A DNA stretch of 64,000 nt, taken from the NCBI GenBank assembly GCA_965221845.1, contig OZ244919.1, positions 2,046,001 to 2,110,000 on the forward strand, given 5' to 3'. The notes under the pieces were generated by a model, which had not been told where the DNA came from, did no database searches, and saw only the letters and a list, made by a program, of their open reading frames with translations. Origin of the DNA: JAJEFO01 sp965221845 (GTDB lineage: Bacteria; Pseudomonadota; Alphaproteobacteria; Rhodobacterales; Rhodobacteraceae). Positions 8,837-17,518 of the stretch are shown here, piece by piece (positions within the stretch are counted from its first letter, which is position 1; each line of letters begins with the position of its first letter). A program made the position numbers and the translations under genes.

Positions 8837-11800
8837 CGGACGCCGCGACGGCGGCTCAGGTGGACGCAGCCGACCCGCTGCAGTCCACGTGGCTTTCCGC
8901 GAATGCCGGGTCGGGAAAGACGCGCGTGCTCACGAACCGGGTCGCCCGCCTTCTGCTGAAAGGGACGAATCCGCGCAACATCCTTTGCCTGACCTACACG
9001 AAAGCCGCCGCCAGCGAGATGCAGAACCGGCTCTTCGCCACCCTTGGCAACTGGGCGATGCTGGAAGACGGCGCTCTGCGACGGGAGCTGCGCAGCCTGG
9101 GAGAGACGCCTCCGGACAGCCTGTCGGAGGCCCGCACGCTGTTTGCGCGGGCCATAGAGACGCCCGGCGGCCTGCGGATCCAGACGATTCACTCGCTTTG
9201 CGCGGCCATCCTGCGACAGTTTCCCCTCGAGGGGAAAGTGTCGCCGCAGTTCCGCGAGATGGATGGCGTCCGGCAGATTCGCCTGACAGGCGATGTCCTG
9301 GACGGGATGGCGGAAGCGGACCCGTCGGCGCTCGTGGACGTTGCCCGGTTTCATCCCGACGACAGTCTCGTGCCGCTTGCGCGGGACGTCAGCGGCGCGG
9401 AGGACGCATTCAGCGCGGCGAAGGGCCGGGGCAGGATATTCGAGAGCCTTGGCGTGCCCCCGGACCTCACCTGCGACCAGGTCCTGCAGGACGCGCTCGG
9501 AGACGGGGGCATTGCATTCCTGAAAGCGTTCCGGGCCGCGCTTCCGGACTCGCTGGGGCAAACGGATCTCAGGCTGTCCAGAATGCTTGCAGGGTTGCCA
9601 GACGAGCCGTCCAGGGCGGCGCTGGAGGCACTTTGCGGAGTGCTGCTCCACGGAAAGTCGGCGAAGTCGCCCCATTCGGCCAAGACGGGATCCCTGCCCA
9701 CAAGGGCCGTCAGGGAATCGGGCTGCATCGCGCCCCTGATGCCGAGATTCAACGACGTCATGCAACGGGTCGAAACGGCGCGCGCGCGCCTGCTGTCGCT
9801 TGACGCCGCCGCAAAGACCGTCGCGCTGCATCGCTTCGCGCAGAAGTTCCTGCCCGCCTACCGGCGCGCCAAGCAGGCCAGTGGCGTTCTGGATTTCGAC
9901 GACCTGATCCGGCGGACGCGTGACGTCCTGTCGTCCGCGGCGCTGTCCTGGGTTCTCTTTCGGCTCGACGGCCAGATCGATCACGTCCTGGTCGACGAGG
10001 CGCAGGACACGAGTCCCGAGCAATGGCGGATCGTGCGGGCCCTTGCGGAAGCCATGGCGGACGACCCTGAACGGTGCCGCACGCTGTTTGTCGTCGGGGA
10101 CAAGAAGCAGTCGATCTACAGTTTCCAGGGAGCGGATGCCGCGGGCTTCGATCGCAAGGAGGCGGAATTCGGACGCCTGCTTCACGGCCGGTTGCGGTCC
10201 AGGGAGTTGCTGAGCTCCTTTCGCTCCTCTCCTGCAATCCTCCAGGTCGTGGACCGGGTCTGCGAAAGGCTTGACGGTCTCGGCGAGACCGTCGCTCGCC
10301 ACCATGCCTTCCACGAGGATCTGCCGGGCCGCGTGGATCTCATGCCGCGCGTCCCCAGGCCGGCAGCCGTTGAAGAGCCGCCCTGGCATCATCCGGTCGA
10401 CCGCCCGGTCGACAACGCGCCCGAAACCGTGCTCGGCGCGCGGGTCGCGAGACTCGTCCGCGGGCTGCTCGACGGCGAGTCCGTTCACGGCGACGACGGC
10501 GCGTTCAGGCGGGTCGGCCCCGGAGACGTCATGATCCTCGTGCAGCGGCGCGGCCGCCTGTTCGAGCACATAATCCATGCCTGCAAGGCCGAAGGCGTGC
10601 CGATCGCCGGTGCAGACCGGCTCAAGATCGGGGCGGAGCTCGCCGTGCGGGATCTTGTCGCGCTTCTGACGTTTCTGGCCCTTCCGGAAGACGGCCTTTC
10701 GCTGGCTGTGGCCTTGCGCTCTCCCTTGCTCGGGCTGAGCGAGCGATGCCTCTACCGGCTGGCGTCCTCGCGTCCGTCCGGAACGTCGCTCTGGGCGGCG
10801 CTGCGCGACCGGCGCGACGAATTCCCCGACGCGGTCGCGGCGCTGGAAGGCTTGCGCGGCATCGTGGACTTCATGCCGCCATACGAACTGCTTGAGCACA
10901 TCCTGGGCAGGCAGGGAGGCCGGCAAAGGCTTCTGGCACGGCTCGGCGCCGAAGCCGAGGACGGCATTGACGAACTGCTGAACCAGGCGCTGGCCTTCGA
11001 GCAGGACGGCGTGCCAAGCGTCACCGGCTTCCTCACGCGGTTGCAGTCCGGGGACATCGAGGTGAAACGCAGGCTCGAAAGGGCCGAGAGCCTGGTCAGG
11101 GTGATGACCGTGCACGGCGCGAAGGGTCTCGAGAGCCCCATTGTCGTCCTGCCCGACACGAAGGCGTCCGTTCACGCGCGGTCCGGGGGCATCGTTTCCG
11201 GTCCCGGCGGCCTTCCCCTGGCATCCCTGCCAGATGACGAAAGTCCCGAACCGCTGCGCGAGGCGCGGGCGCGGGAGAGGGCGGCGGATCTCGAGGAGCG
11301 AAATCGCCTGCTCTACGTCGCAATGACCCGGGCCAGGCAGTGGCTGATTGCAGGCGGCATTGAACAGGCGAAGGGGAGCGACACGCCTCTTGACTGGTAC
11401 AGGTCGATCGAGGATGCGCTGCGGTCCCTCGGGGCGACCGCTCTTGAGGGCCCGTCGGGCGCATTGAGGATCCAGCACGGCGACTGGCCCGAGCCAGGAC
11501 CGGCTGCCGGCGTGCCGCGTCCGGCCGGCGACAGGAAGCTGCCCGGGTTTCTCGGCGAGGACGCGCCGGACGCGGCGCGGCCGGCCGCCCCGGCATCACC
11601 GTCCGACCTTGGCGGCGCAAAGGTCCTTGACGGCGGCGCGGCCGACCTGGAGCAGGCGCTCCGGCGCGGCCGGCAGATCCACCTTCTGCTCGAGCATCTG
11701 CCTGGACGGCCCGATCCTGAGGCGACGGGCGCGCGCCTGCTTGCGAACGGGCCGGACAGGGCCGCGGCGGGCGAGGTCGGTGGCCTCGTCAGGCAGGCGC

Positions 11801-12156
11801 TTGCCAACCTGGAACGCCATCCCGGGATCTTCGGCGAGGACGCCTTGGCCGAGGTGGATGTCTCGGCGCACCTGCCTGCGCTCGGGAACGCGATCTCAGG
11901 CACGATCGACAGGCTGATCGTGCGTCCGGAGCGCGTTCTGGCGGTGGATTTCAAGACCAACGCCGTCGTGCCGGAACGTCCGGAGGACACCCCGGAAGGG
12001 CTGCTCCGCCAGATGGGCGCCTATCTCGAGGCGCTGGAGCTCGTTTACCCGGACCGCGAGATCGAGGTCGCCATTCTCTGGACCGAAGCCTGCAGGCTGG
12101 TCCAGCTTCCGCGCACGACCGTGCGCGAAGCGCTTGCGCGCGCCGCCATGTCTTGA
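8833..12156 (+). CDS. addA: Double-strand break repair helicase AddA
   Basis: A subunit of AddAB, the motor helicase and second nuclease. Residues 20-30 carry the Walker A ANAGSGKTRVL, followed by the UvrD motif CLTYTKAAASEM. Walker B with motif II is DEAQDTSPEQW near residue 387, with motif III GDKKQSIYSFQGAD after it. Motif V TVHGAKGLESPIVVLPDT and motif VI LLYVAMTRARQWL follow. The C-terminal nuclease has VLAVDFKTNAVVP near 1036. Full length at 1107 residues. It starts in the 4-nt overlap with addB. Confidence 0.95.
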   Translation: MTDAATAAQVDAADPLQSTWLSANAGSGKTRVLTNRVARLLLKGTNPRNILCLTYTKAAASEMQNRLFATLGNWAMLEDGALRRELRSLGETPPDSLSEARTLFARAIETPGGLRIQTIHSLCAAILRQFPLEGKVSPQFREMDGVRQIRLTGDVLDGMAEADPSALVDVARFHPDDSLVPLARDVSGAEDAFSAAKGRGRIFESLGVPPDLTCDQVLQDALGDGGIAFLKAFRAALPDSLGQTDLRLSRMLAGLPDEPSRAALEALCGVLLHGKSAKSPHSAKTGSLPTRAVRESGCIAPLMPRFNDVMQRVETARARLLSLDAAAKTVALHRFAQKFLPAYRRAKQASGVLDFDDLIRRTRDVLSSAALSWVLFRLDGQIDHVLVDEAQDTSPEQWRIVRALAEAMADDPERCRTLFVVGDKKQSIYSFQGADAAGFDRKEAEFGRLLHGRLRSRELLSSFRSSPAILQVVDRVCERLDGLGETVARHHAFHEDLPGRVDLMPRVPRPAAVEEPPWHHPVDRPVDNAPETVLGARVARLVRGLLDGESVHGDDGAFRRVGPGDVMILVQRRGRLFEHIIHACKAEGVPIAGADRLKIGAELAVRDLVALLTFLALPEDGLSLAVALRSPLLGLSERCLYRLASSRPSGTSLWAALRDRRDEFPDAVAALEGLRGIVDFMPPYELLEHILGRQGGRQRLLARLGAEAEDGIDELLNQALAFEQDGVPSVTGFLTRLQSGDIEVKRRLERAESLVRVMTVHGAKGLESPIVVLPDTKASVHARSGGIVSGPGGLPLASLPDDESPEPLREARARERAADLEERNRLLYVAMTRARQWLIAGGIEQAKGSDTPLDWYRSIEDALRSLGATALEGPSGALRIQHGDWPEPGPAAGVPRPAGDRKLPGFLGEDAPDAARPAAPASPSDLGGAKVLDGGAADLEQALRRGRQIHLLLEHLPGRPDPEATGARLLANGPDRAAAGEVGGLVRQALANLERHPGIFGEDALAEVDVSAHLPALGNAISGTIDRLIVRPERVLAVDFKTNAVVPERPEDTPEGLLRQMGAYLEALELVYPDREIEVAILWTEACRLVQLPRTTVREALARAAMS

Positions 12157-12210
12157 CCTTCCGGCCAGGCGTTTCTAGGTTCCCCGCGTGGCCGGACGAG
12201 GATGGATTCC

Positions 12211-12531
12211 ATGGGAACAGTCGCCGTTACAGATGACACCTTCGATGCCGAGGTCCGGAAGTCCGGCGTTCCGGTTGTCGTGGATTTCTGGGCTGAATGG
12301 TGCGGTCCCTGCAAGGCCATCGGTCCCGCCCTGGAAGAGCTGTCCGACGAGTACGGCACGTCCGTCAAGATCGCCAAGGTGGACGTGGACCGGAACCCGA
12401 ACGCGGCAGCGGAACTCGGGGTCCGGAACATCCCGTCGCTTTTCCTGTTCAGGGACGGCGAGGTCGTCTCCAGCAAGACAGGCGCCGCGACAAAGGCGGT
12501 CCTGAAGGGCTGGATCGAGGAATCGATCTGA
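12211..12531 (+). CDS. trxA: Thioredoxin
   Basis: Small cytoplasmic thiol-disulphide reductase, 106 residues. The active site WCGPC is intact (Cys31 and Cys34), the cis-proline block is RNIPSLFLF, and the buried Asp is in VVDFWAEWC. The ATG at 12211 is preferred over the one at 12202 because GAGGA at 12198-12202 sits eight bases before it. Located after addA, as in many Rhodobacterales, but separated by about 54 bp, so it may have its own promoter. Confidence 0.95.
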   Translation: MGTVAVTDDTFDAEVRKSGVPVVVDFWAEWCGPCKAIGPALEELSDEYGTSVKIAKVDVDRNPNAAAELGVRNIPSLFLFRDGEVVSSKTGAATKAVLKGWIEESI

Positions 12532-12667
12532 ATCGGGGCGCCGTCGTCCCGCGCGTGTCCCGGACCGAACGGGCCGGCAGCGCGCGAAGGCTCCTGGACG
12601 GGCCGGCGGGCGTTCGGCGAGGCGGCTGCGACGTTCGCGCTTTTCCTGGCATGGGAGGAGGACGCAC

Positions 12668-13207
12668 ATGAACCCTGGCTGGCACGGCACCACGATCATC
12701 GGGGTCCGAAAGGGCGGCAGGGTTGTCGTCGCGGGCGACGGGCAGGTGAGCCTGGGCGATACCGTGATCAAGGGATCGGCGACGAAGGTGCGCCGGCTGA
12801 GGCCCGGCGGCCACGAGGTGGTCGCCGGGTTCGCCGGCTCGACGGCGGATTCATTCACGCTCCTGGAACGGCTGGAGGCGAAGCTCGAGGCGTCGCCGGG
12901 CAAGCTGCAGCGCGCCTGCGTCGATCTCGCCAAGGACTGGCGCACGGACAAGTTCCTGCAGAAGCTTGAAGCGATGCTGATCGTCACTGACGGATCGGCG
13001 CTCTACGTGGTCACGGGAGCCGGCGACGTCCTTGAGCCCGAGCACGACGTCGCGGCCATCGGCTCGGGCGGAAACTACGCGGCGGCGGCGGCCCGGGCGC
13101 TGATGGACGGTGAAGGCGGCGCCGAGGACATTGCGCGCAAGGCGATGGCGATCGCGGCAGACATATGCGTCTACACCAACGGCAACCTGACGGTCGAGGT
13201 CATATAG
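12668..13207 (+). CDS. hslV: ATP-dependent protease proteolytic subunit HslV (ClpQ)
   Basis: Proteasome-like peptidase ring of HslUV. A short propeptide MNPGWHG precedes the catalytic Thr of TTIIGVRKGG (residue 8 is the predicted N-terminal nucleophile after processing). Conserved blocks are VVAGDGQVSLGDTV, KVRRL, GFAGSTADSFTL and IGSGGNYAAAAARAL. Length 179 residues is normal. A strong Shine-Dalgarno GGGAGGAGG at 12653-12661 sets the start. Its partner hslU lies downstream beyond an opposite-strand gene, so the two are not in one operon. Confidence 0.96.
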   Translation: MNPGWHGTTIIGVRKGGRVVVAGDGQVSLGDTVIKGSATKVRRLRPGGHEVVAGFAGSTADSFTLLERLEAKLEASPGKLQRACVDLAKDWRTDKFLQKLEAMLIVTDGSALYVVTGAGDVLEPEHDVAAIGSGGNYAAAAARALMDGEGGAEDIARKAMAIAADICVYTNGNLTVEVI

Positions 13208-13264
13208 CGGGCGGTAAGCAGGCCGCTATCTGGCGCTTCCGCGCCGGAGGCGGCGCAACCGGCC

Positions 13265-13636
13265 TCAGTTCAGCGGCGCGATTCCAAGGGGCACGTCCGC
13301 CGCACGGCACCAGATGTACGCTTCGTTGTAGTCCGCCGCATCGATTCCGGCCGGCAAGGCGTATTCCTGCCGTCCGCGCTTGCGCACGAGACCGCCCATG
13401 TAGGTGTTCGGATCCCATCTTCCGTCGCGCCCGAGGCCGACGACGGGATCGGGCGCACGGTCGAGGGCGAAGTCGTCGCCAAGCGTGAGCGTACTGCCTT
13501 CCAGGATCGCCGCGCCGGTGGTGACGTGCCCAGAGCGCCCTGAGAACGTGCCGGTCCGGACGCTCTGCGCCCATGCAAGCCGAGAGCTCAGGCCGACGGC
13601 CGCAAGCGAGGCCAGGAGTGTGCGGCGCGCGATCAT
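13265..13636 (-). CDS. DM13-domain secreted protein with Tat-like signal
   Basis: A 123-residue exported protein. The N-terminus MIARRTLLASLAAVGLSS, ending at RLAWAQ, has a twin-Arg pair before a hydrophobic stretch, so Tat export is plausible. The mature part fits the DM13 (electron-transfer-like) fold: GTFSGRSGHVTTGAAILEG, then LTLGDDFALDRAPDPVVGLG, and ADYNEAYIWCRAADVPLGIAPL with the conserved Cys. The function of bacterial DM13 proteins is unsettled; a redox role is suggested by the conserved cysteine. It stands alone between hslV and hslU, divergent from hslU. Confidence 0.8.
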   Translation of the reverse strand: MIARRTLLASLAAVGLSSRLAWAQSVRTGTFSGRSGHVTTGAAILEGSTLTLGDDFALDRAPDPVVGLGRDGRWDPNTYMGGLVRKRGRQEYALPAGIDAADYNEAYIWCRAADVPLGIAPLN

Positions 13637-13738
13637 GGTCTCTGTCTCCCTGTCTCAGGAACCGGTCAACGACCCTGATCGCACGACGGGGCGTCCCTGT
13701 CATCATGAACAACGTCAACGTCATGTTCCGTGATCCGC

Positions 13739-13766
13739 TTGCGTTTGCCTGCAACGATCCTAGATA
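13739..13766 (+). promoter_or_regulatory. Candidate hslU promoter
   Basis: TTGCGT at 13739-13744 and TAGATA at 13761-13766 are 16 bp apart, 24 bp upstream of the hslU ATG. AAGGA at 13780-13784 is a good ribosome site. Because hslV is cut off from hslU by an opposite-strand gene, hslU needs its own promoter here. Whether a heat-shock sigma factor reads it cannot be told. Confidence 0.35.
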
Positions 13767-13790
13767 GGCGGGGCTTGCAAGGAACGCCCA

Positions 13791-15101
13791 ATGACTGACC
13801 TCACGCCCAGGGAAATCGTATCGGAACTCGATCGCTTCATCGTAGGACAGAGGGACGCAAAGCGCGCGGTTGCCGTTGCGCTGAGGAACCGGTGGCGGCG
13901 AAGGCGGCTGCCCGACGACATTCGCGACGAGGTGTATCCGAAGAACATCCTGATGATCGGGCCGACGGGCGTGGGAAAGACCGAGATCTCCCGCCGCCTT
14001 GCGCGCCTCGCGAAAGCGCCGTTCCTGAAGGTGGAGGCCACGAAGTTCACCGAAGTCGGCTACGTGGGCCGGGACGTGGAGCAGATTGTCCGGGATCTGG
14101 TCGAGGCGTCGATGAACATGACGCGGGAGCGCATGCGCGAGGAGGTCGAGGACAAGGCGCGTCGCGCGGCCGAGGATCGCGTTCTCGACGCGATCGCAGG
14201 TGAGGGCGCCCGCGCGCAGACCCGGGAAATGTTTCGCAGGAAGCTGATGAGCGGCGAGCTGGACGACACCGTGATCGAGCTGGAGGTCCAGGATCAGTCG
14301 AGCCCGTTCGCAGGCATGGAGATCCCCGGACTGCCGCCCGGACAGGGCGGTCTTGCGATCGATCTCGGCAGCATTTTCGGCAAGGGCCTTTCAGACCGCA
14401 AGGTGAAGAAGTCGATGACCGTGGCGCAGTCCTATGACGTTCTGGTCGGCGAGGAGGGGGACAGGCTGCTTGACGACGAAGCGATCGCCAGGCAGGCGCT
14501 CCGTGCCGTCGAGGAAGACGGAATCGTCTTCCTCGACGAGATCGACAAGGTCACGGCGCGTTCGGAAACGCGGGGGGCGGACATTTCCCGTGAAGGCGTG
14601 CAGAGGGATCTCCTGCCTCTCATCGAGGGCACGACGGTCTCCACCAAGCACGGCGCGGTCAAGACGGACCATATCCTGTTCATTGCGTCCGGCGCCTTCC
14701 ACGTCGCGAAACCGTCCGACCTCTTGCCCGAGCTTCAGGGGCGCCTTCCCATCCGCGTCAGCCTGCGCGCGCTCACCGAACAGGATTTCGTGCGCATCCT
14801 GACCGAAACAGACAACGCCCTCACGCGACAGTATTCCGCGCTGATGGCGACGGAGGACGTGGACGTGTCGTTCAGCGAAGACGGCATCGCCGCCCTCGCC
14901 AGAATCGCGGCGGAGGTGAACCGGTCTGTCGAGGACATCGGGGCGCGGCGTCTCCACACGGTTCTCGAACGCGTCTTCGAGGACCTGTCCTTCTCGGCAC
15001 CGGACCAGCCCTCGATCTCTGTGACGGCGGATGCGGCGTTCGTGGAAGAGCATCTCGGCGAGCTCGCGAAAAGCGCCGACATGAGCCGCTACATTCTGTG
15101 A
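13791..15101 (+). CDS. hslU: HslU (ClpY) AAA+ unfoldase
   Basis: Hexameric ATPase that unfolds substrates and feeds them to HslV. Residues 1-15 (MTDLTPREIVSELDR) and RDAKRAVAVALRNRWRR are canonical. Walker A IGPTGVGKTEI lies near 56-66 and the pore motif GYVGRD follows. The I-domain (about 110-240) is full length, and Walker B is VFLDEIDKV near 246. Sensor and C-terminal blocks are present, and the protein ends in the family tail ADMSRYIL. 436 residues. Confidence 0.97.
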   Translation: MTDLTPREIVSELDRFIVGQRDAKRAVAVALRNRWRRRRLPDDIRDEVYPKNILMIGPTGVGKTEISRRLARLAKAPFLKVEATKFTEVGYVGRDVEQIVRDLVEASMNMTRERMREEVEDKARRAAEDRVLDAIAGEGARAQTREMFRRKLMSGELDDTVIELEVQDQSSPFAGMEIPGLPPGQGGLAIDLGSIFGKGLSDRKVKKSMTVAQSYDVLVGEEGDRLLDDEAIARQALRAVEEDGIVFLDEIDKVTARSETRGADISREGVQRDLLPLIEGTTVSTKHGAVKTDHILFIASGAFHVAKPSDLLPELQGRLPIRVSLRALTEQDFVRILTETDNALTRQYSALMATEDVDVSFSEDGIAALARIAAEVNRSVEDIGARRLHTVLERVFEDLSFSAPDQPSISVTADAAFVEEHLGELAKSADMSRYIL

Positions 15102-15176
15102 ATCCCGCGCAGCCGGCGCGCCCGCCAGCCGCCTTTCGCGCGAAGCCCTTTCGTGATCACAGATTTGCGCGCGCGC

Positions 15177-15746
15177 CTACCTGCATCGCGCAAGACAGAC
15201 ATAGAACGCGCCGGAGCCGCCGTGCCGCGGGTGCGCTTCGACGCACTGCAGAACCACCTGGTCGAGAGGCGGGATCGAAGTCCATTGCGGGAGAAGCTGG
15301 CGGAGGATTCCGCGCCTTTCCGGAACCGGTCCGGCACCGTCCTTCTCGCGGCCCTTTCCTGTGATCACAAGAACCGTCCGATGGCCTTCCATATGCGCAT
15401 TCAGCAGAAACGAGGCAAGTGCCGCCCTTCCTTCGGCAGCGGTCTTGCCGTGAAGGTCGATTCGCGCGTCCGGCACGACCTTCCCTCGCCTCATGCGCGC
15501 GAGCTTCTTCCGGTCGACGCGAATCACGGAGCGGGCGGGAACAGGATTCTCGGCAGGGGCGGTCGCCGCCTTCTCGCCGATGCGGAACTCCGGGACCGCG
15601 AACGCCTTCCCGGTCCGGGGCCGCCCCTTGCGAATGTCCTGCGGAACCTTTCCTGCCGGCTTCTTGCCAAGCCGCATGGCGCTGCCCGCAACGCGCTGCC
15701 AGAGACGCTCCTCGTCAGGGCTCAGGGCGCGAGGCTTCCGGGTCAT
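15177..15746 (-). CDS. Smr-domain protein
   Basis: A 189-residue Smr/MutS2-C-like protein, possibly a nuclease acting on branched DNA or RNA. A basic N-terminal half (MTRKPRALSPDEERLWQRV) leads to the Smr domain with the signature IDLHGKTAAEGRAAL and the glycine-rich VLVITGKGREKDGAGPVPERRGIL. The end VEAHPRHGGSGAFYV is typical of the Rhodobacterales members. It starts in an ATGA overlap with the Tim44-like gene and is co-transcribed with it. In many relatives the lytic transglycosylase mltA lies between these two genes; here it does not. Confidence 0.88.
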   Translation of the reverse strand: MTRKPRALSPDEERLWQRVAGSAMRLGKKPAGKVPQDIRKGRPRTGKAFAVPEFRIGEKAATAPAENPVPARSVIRVDRKKLARMRRGKVVPDARIDLHGKTAAEGRAALASFLLNAHMEGHRTVLVITGKGREKDGAGPVPERRGILRQLLPQWTSIPPLDQVVLQCVEAHPRHGGSGAFYVCLARCR

Positions 15747-16396
15747 TCCATCGTGGCGACCAGCTGCCAGTTCGGATCGTTCTCGCCCATGTTCCGGGCA
15801 AAGGTCCAGACATGCTTCTGGCGCTTTATCTCGTTGGGATCGCCTTCCACGACCTTGCCCGCGTGGTCCTTGACCGCGGAGGTCAGCTCGCAGACGAAGC
15901 CAACCGTCAGCTCGGCCAGGCCGGAATCCCGGTCGAAGGCGGCCTCCTTCAGGGTGACGTCGCGAATCGCGACGAGACTCGCCTCGACCGTGACCCGGCG
16001 TTCTTGGCGGGCAAGGAAAACGGGCGCGAAGGACTTCTCGATCTCTTCGGAAATCAGGCCTTCGACCTCCGAGATGTCCCCGTTCTCGAACGCCATGAGA
16101 ATCAGCTCGAAAGCCTCTCGCGCGCCTTCCAGAAAGGACGCGACCATGAAGTCCGGCTCGGCCTCCTTCATTGCCGAGAGCGCCTTGGCACTGGGAGATC
16201 CGGCCGCCACGAAGTCGGTGACGTCCGCATCCGGCCCGCCCTCGATGACATCGAACTCCGGCCGGGTTCCGGCGCGATCCCGGACAAACGGCGGCTTCTC
16301 GAAGCCCCCCCTCGTCCCCAGAACGCTTCGCAGCTTGAAGATCAGGAACAGGGCGACGCCAGCAAGAACCAGAAGCTGGAATACTGAAGAGCTCAT
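15743..16396 (-). CDS. Tim44/TimA-like inner-membrane protein
   Basis: A 217-residue protein with one N-terminal membrane segment (about residues 4-20, LLVLAGVALFLIFKLRSVL), a linker, then a Tim44-like domain (FMVASFLEGAREAFELILMAFENGD; WTFARNMGENDPNWQLVATME at the end). The family is related to the mitochondrial import motor factor Tim44. The bacterial protein's role is unclear, perhaps in membrane protein handling. It is the first gene of a two-gene unit with smr and is divergent from fxsA. Confidence 0.88.
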   Translation of the reverse strand: MSSSVFQLLVLAGVALFLIFKLRSVLGTRGGFEKPPFVRDRAGTRPEFDVIEGGPDADVTDFVAAGSPSAKALSAMKEAEPDFMVASFLEGAREAFELILMAFENGDISEVEGLISEEIEKSFAPVFLARQERRVTVEASLVAIRDVTLKEAAFDRDSGLAELTVGFVCELTSAVKDHAGKVVEGDPNEIKRQKHVWTFARNMGENDPNWQLVATME

Positions 16397-16498
16397 TCTG
16401 CCTCACAACGACAAGGAACTGGATTTCCGTCGACAGGCACATATCTAGGGCGAGTTGGTGCCCGAGTCCACCTGATGCCTTCAACGGAGGACATGCAA

Positions 16499-16951
16499 GT
16501 GCGCCTGTTCTTGCTGTTTCTGGCGGTGCCGCTGTGCGAAATCGCGCTTTTCGTGCAGGTGGGCGGAGCCATCGGCCTGGGCCTGACGCTCGTCGCCGTG
16601 ATCGTGACTGCCGCTCTCGGAGCCGCGCTGATGCGCGGCCAGGGCCTTCTTGTGCTGTCAGATCTGCGTGACAGCCTTCAGGACCTGAAGGATCCGACCG
16701 AACCTCTTGCCCATGGGGCCATGGTTCTCCTTTCCGGGGCCCTTCTCCTGACGCCCGGCTTCCTCACGGACGCGATCGGGCTGGCAATGATGGTCCCGGC
16801 GGTCAGGCGTGCAGCGTTCCGCTTCGCCACGGACCGGCTGGCCGTGCGGCGGTTCGCGGCCCGGTCTTCCGCGCGGTCACGGGACGCCGACGTCGTTGAG
16901 GGAGCGTTCGATAGGCTCGACGACGCTTTCGACGGCGGGAAGCGGCATTGA
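16499..16951 (+). CDS. fxsA: FxsA family membrane protein
   Basis: Small membrane protein; in E. coli overproduced FxsA blocks F-factor exclusion of phage T7. The N-terminal sequence FLLFLAVPLCEIALFVQVGG is the family signature, with three to four membrane segments and the block LTPGFLTDAIGLAMMVPAVRR. The start is set at a GTG (16499) because GGAGG at 16486-16490 is eight bases before it and the protein then begins MRLFLLFL as in relatives. The upstream in-frame ATGs at 16475 and 16493 overlap or crowd that ribosome site. 150 residues. Confidence 0.85.
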   Translation: MRLFLLFLAVPLCEIALFVQVGGAIGLGLTLVAVIVTAALGAALMRGQGLLVLSDLRDSLQDLKDPTEPLAHGAMVLLSGALLLTPGFLTDAIGLAMMVPAVRRAAFRFATDRLAVRRFAARSSARSRDADVVEGAFDRLDDAFDGGKRH

Positions 16952-17011
16952 GCGGCCCGGAACGTTCTGATAGAAGCCCGCACGCGTCAAGGCAGCCATC
17001 GGAGTCCGGCA

Positions 17012-17518
17012 ATGGCCAAGAAAGACAACGGTTCGGCGCCACCAGAACCGCAGGTCCCGCAAATGAAGGTTCTCGGGCAGTTCATTCGCGACCTTTCGTT
17101 CGAGAACATCGTCACGCGGAACCCCGTCAGCACGGAGGTCCGGCCGGACTTCCAGGTCCAGGTCGCGCTCGATTCGCGGAAGATGGACGATGACGGCATG
17201 TTCCAGGTTGCATCCAAGTACGGCATTTCCTCGAAAGACAGGGACAGCGACAATGTCCTGTTCCTCCTGGAGCTCGAATACGTGGGGATCTTTCAGGTCA
17301 AGAACGTCGCCAGCCAGGGGTTGCATCCATTCCTGATGATCGAGTGCCCGCGGATGATGTTTCCTTTCGTGCGCCGGATCGTCAGCGACATCACGCGAGA
17401 CGGCGGCTTCCCGCCGCTGAACCTGGACGCCATAGACTTCGTCACGCTCTACAGGGAGCGGGTCAAGCAGCAGCGGAAGGGGAAAACGGACGCGGAAACG
17501 CGGGCCAGGGCCCGTTGA
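17012..17518 (+). CDS. secB: SecB export chaperone
   Basis: Tetrameric cytosolic chaperone that keeps secretory preproteins unfolded and hands them to SecA. The sequence QMKVLGQFIRDLSFENIV at the start, VRPDFQVQVALD, and LMIECPRMMFPFVRRIVSDITRDGGFPPL are hallmark blocks. The last three codons and the stop (AGG GCC CGT TGA) coincide with the first bases of an IS5-type inverted repeat, so the natural C-terminus (…ETRARAR) has been altered by insertion. The loss affects only the poorly conserved tail. Confidence 0.95.
   Translation: MAKKDNGSAPPEPQVPQMKVLGQFIRDLSFENIVTRNPVSTEVRPDFQVQVALDSRKMDDDGMFQVASKYGISSKDRDSDNVLFLLELEYVGIFQVKNVASQGLHPFLMIECPRMMFPFVRRIVSDITRDGGFPPLNLDAIDFVTLYRERVKQQRKGKTDAETRARAR

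Noticed and set aside
8767..11478. 903-residue minus-strand ORF inside addA
   Set aside because: Antisense shadow; no recognisable domain, and addA motifs are complete on the plus strand.
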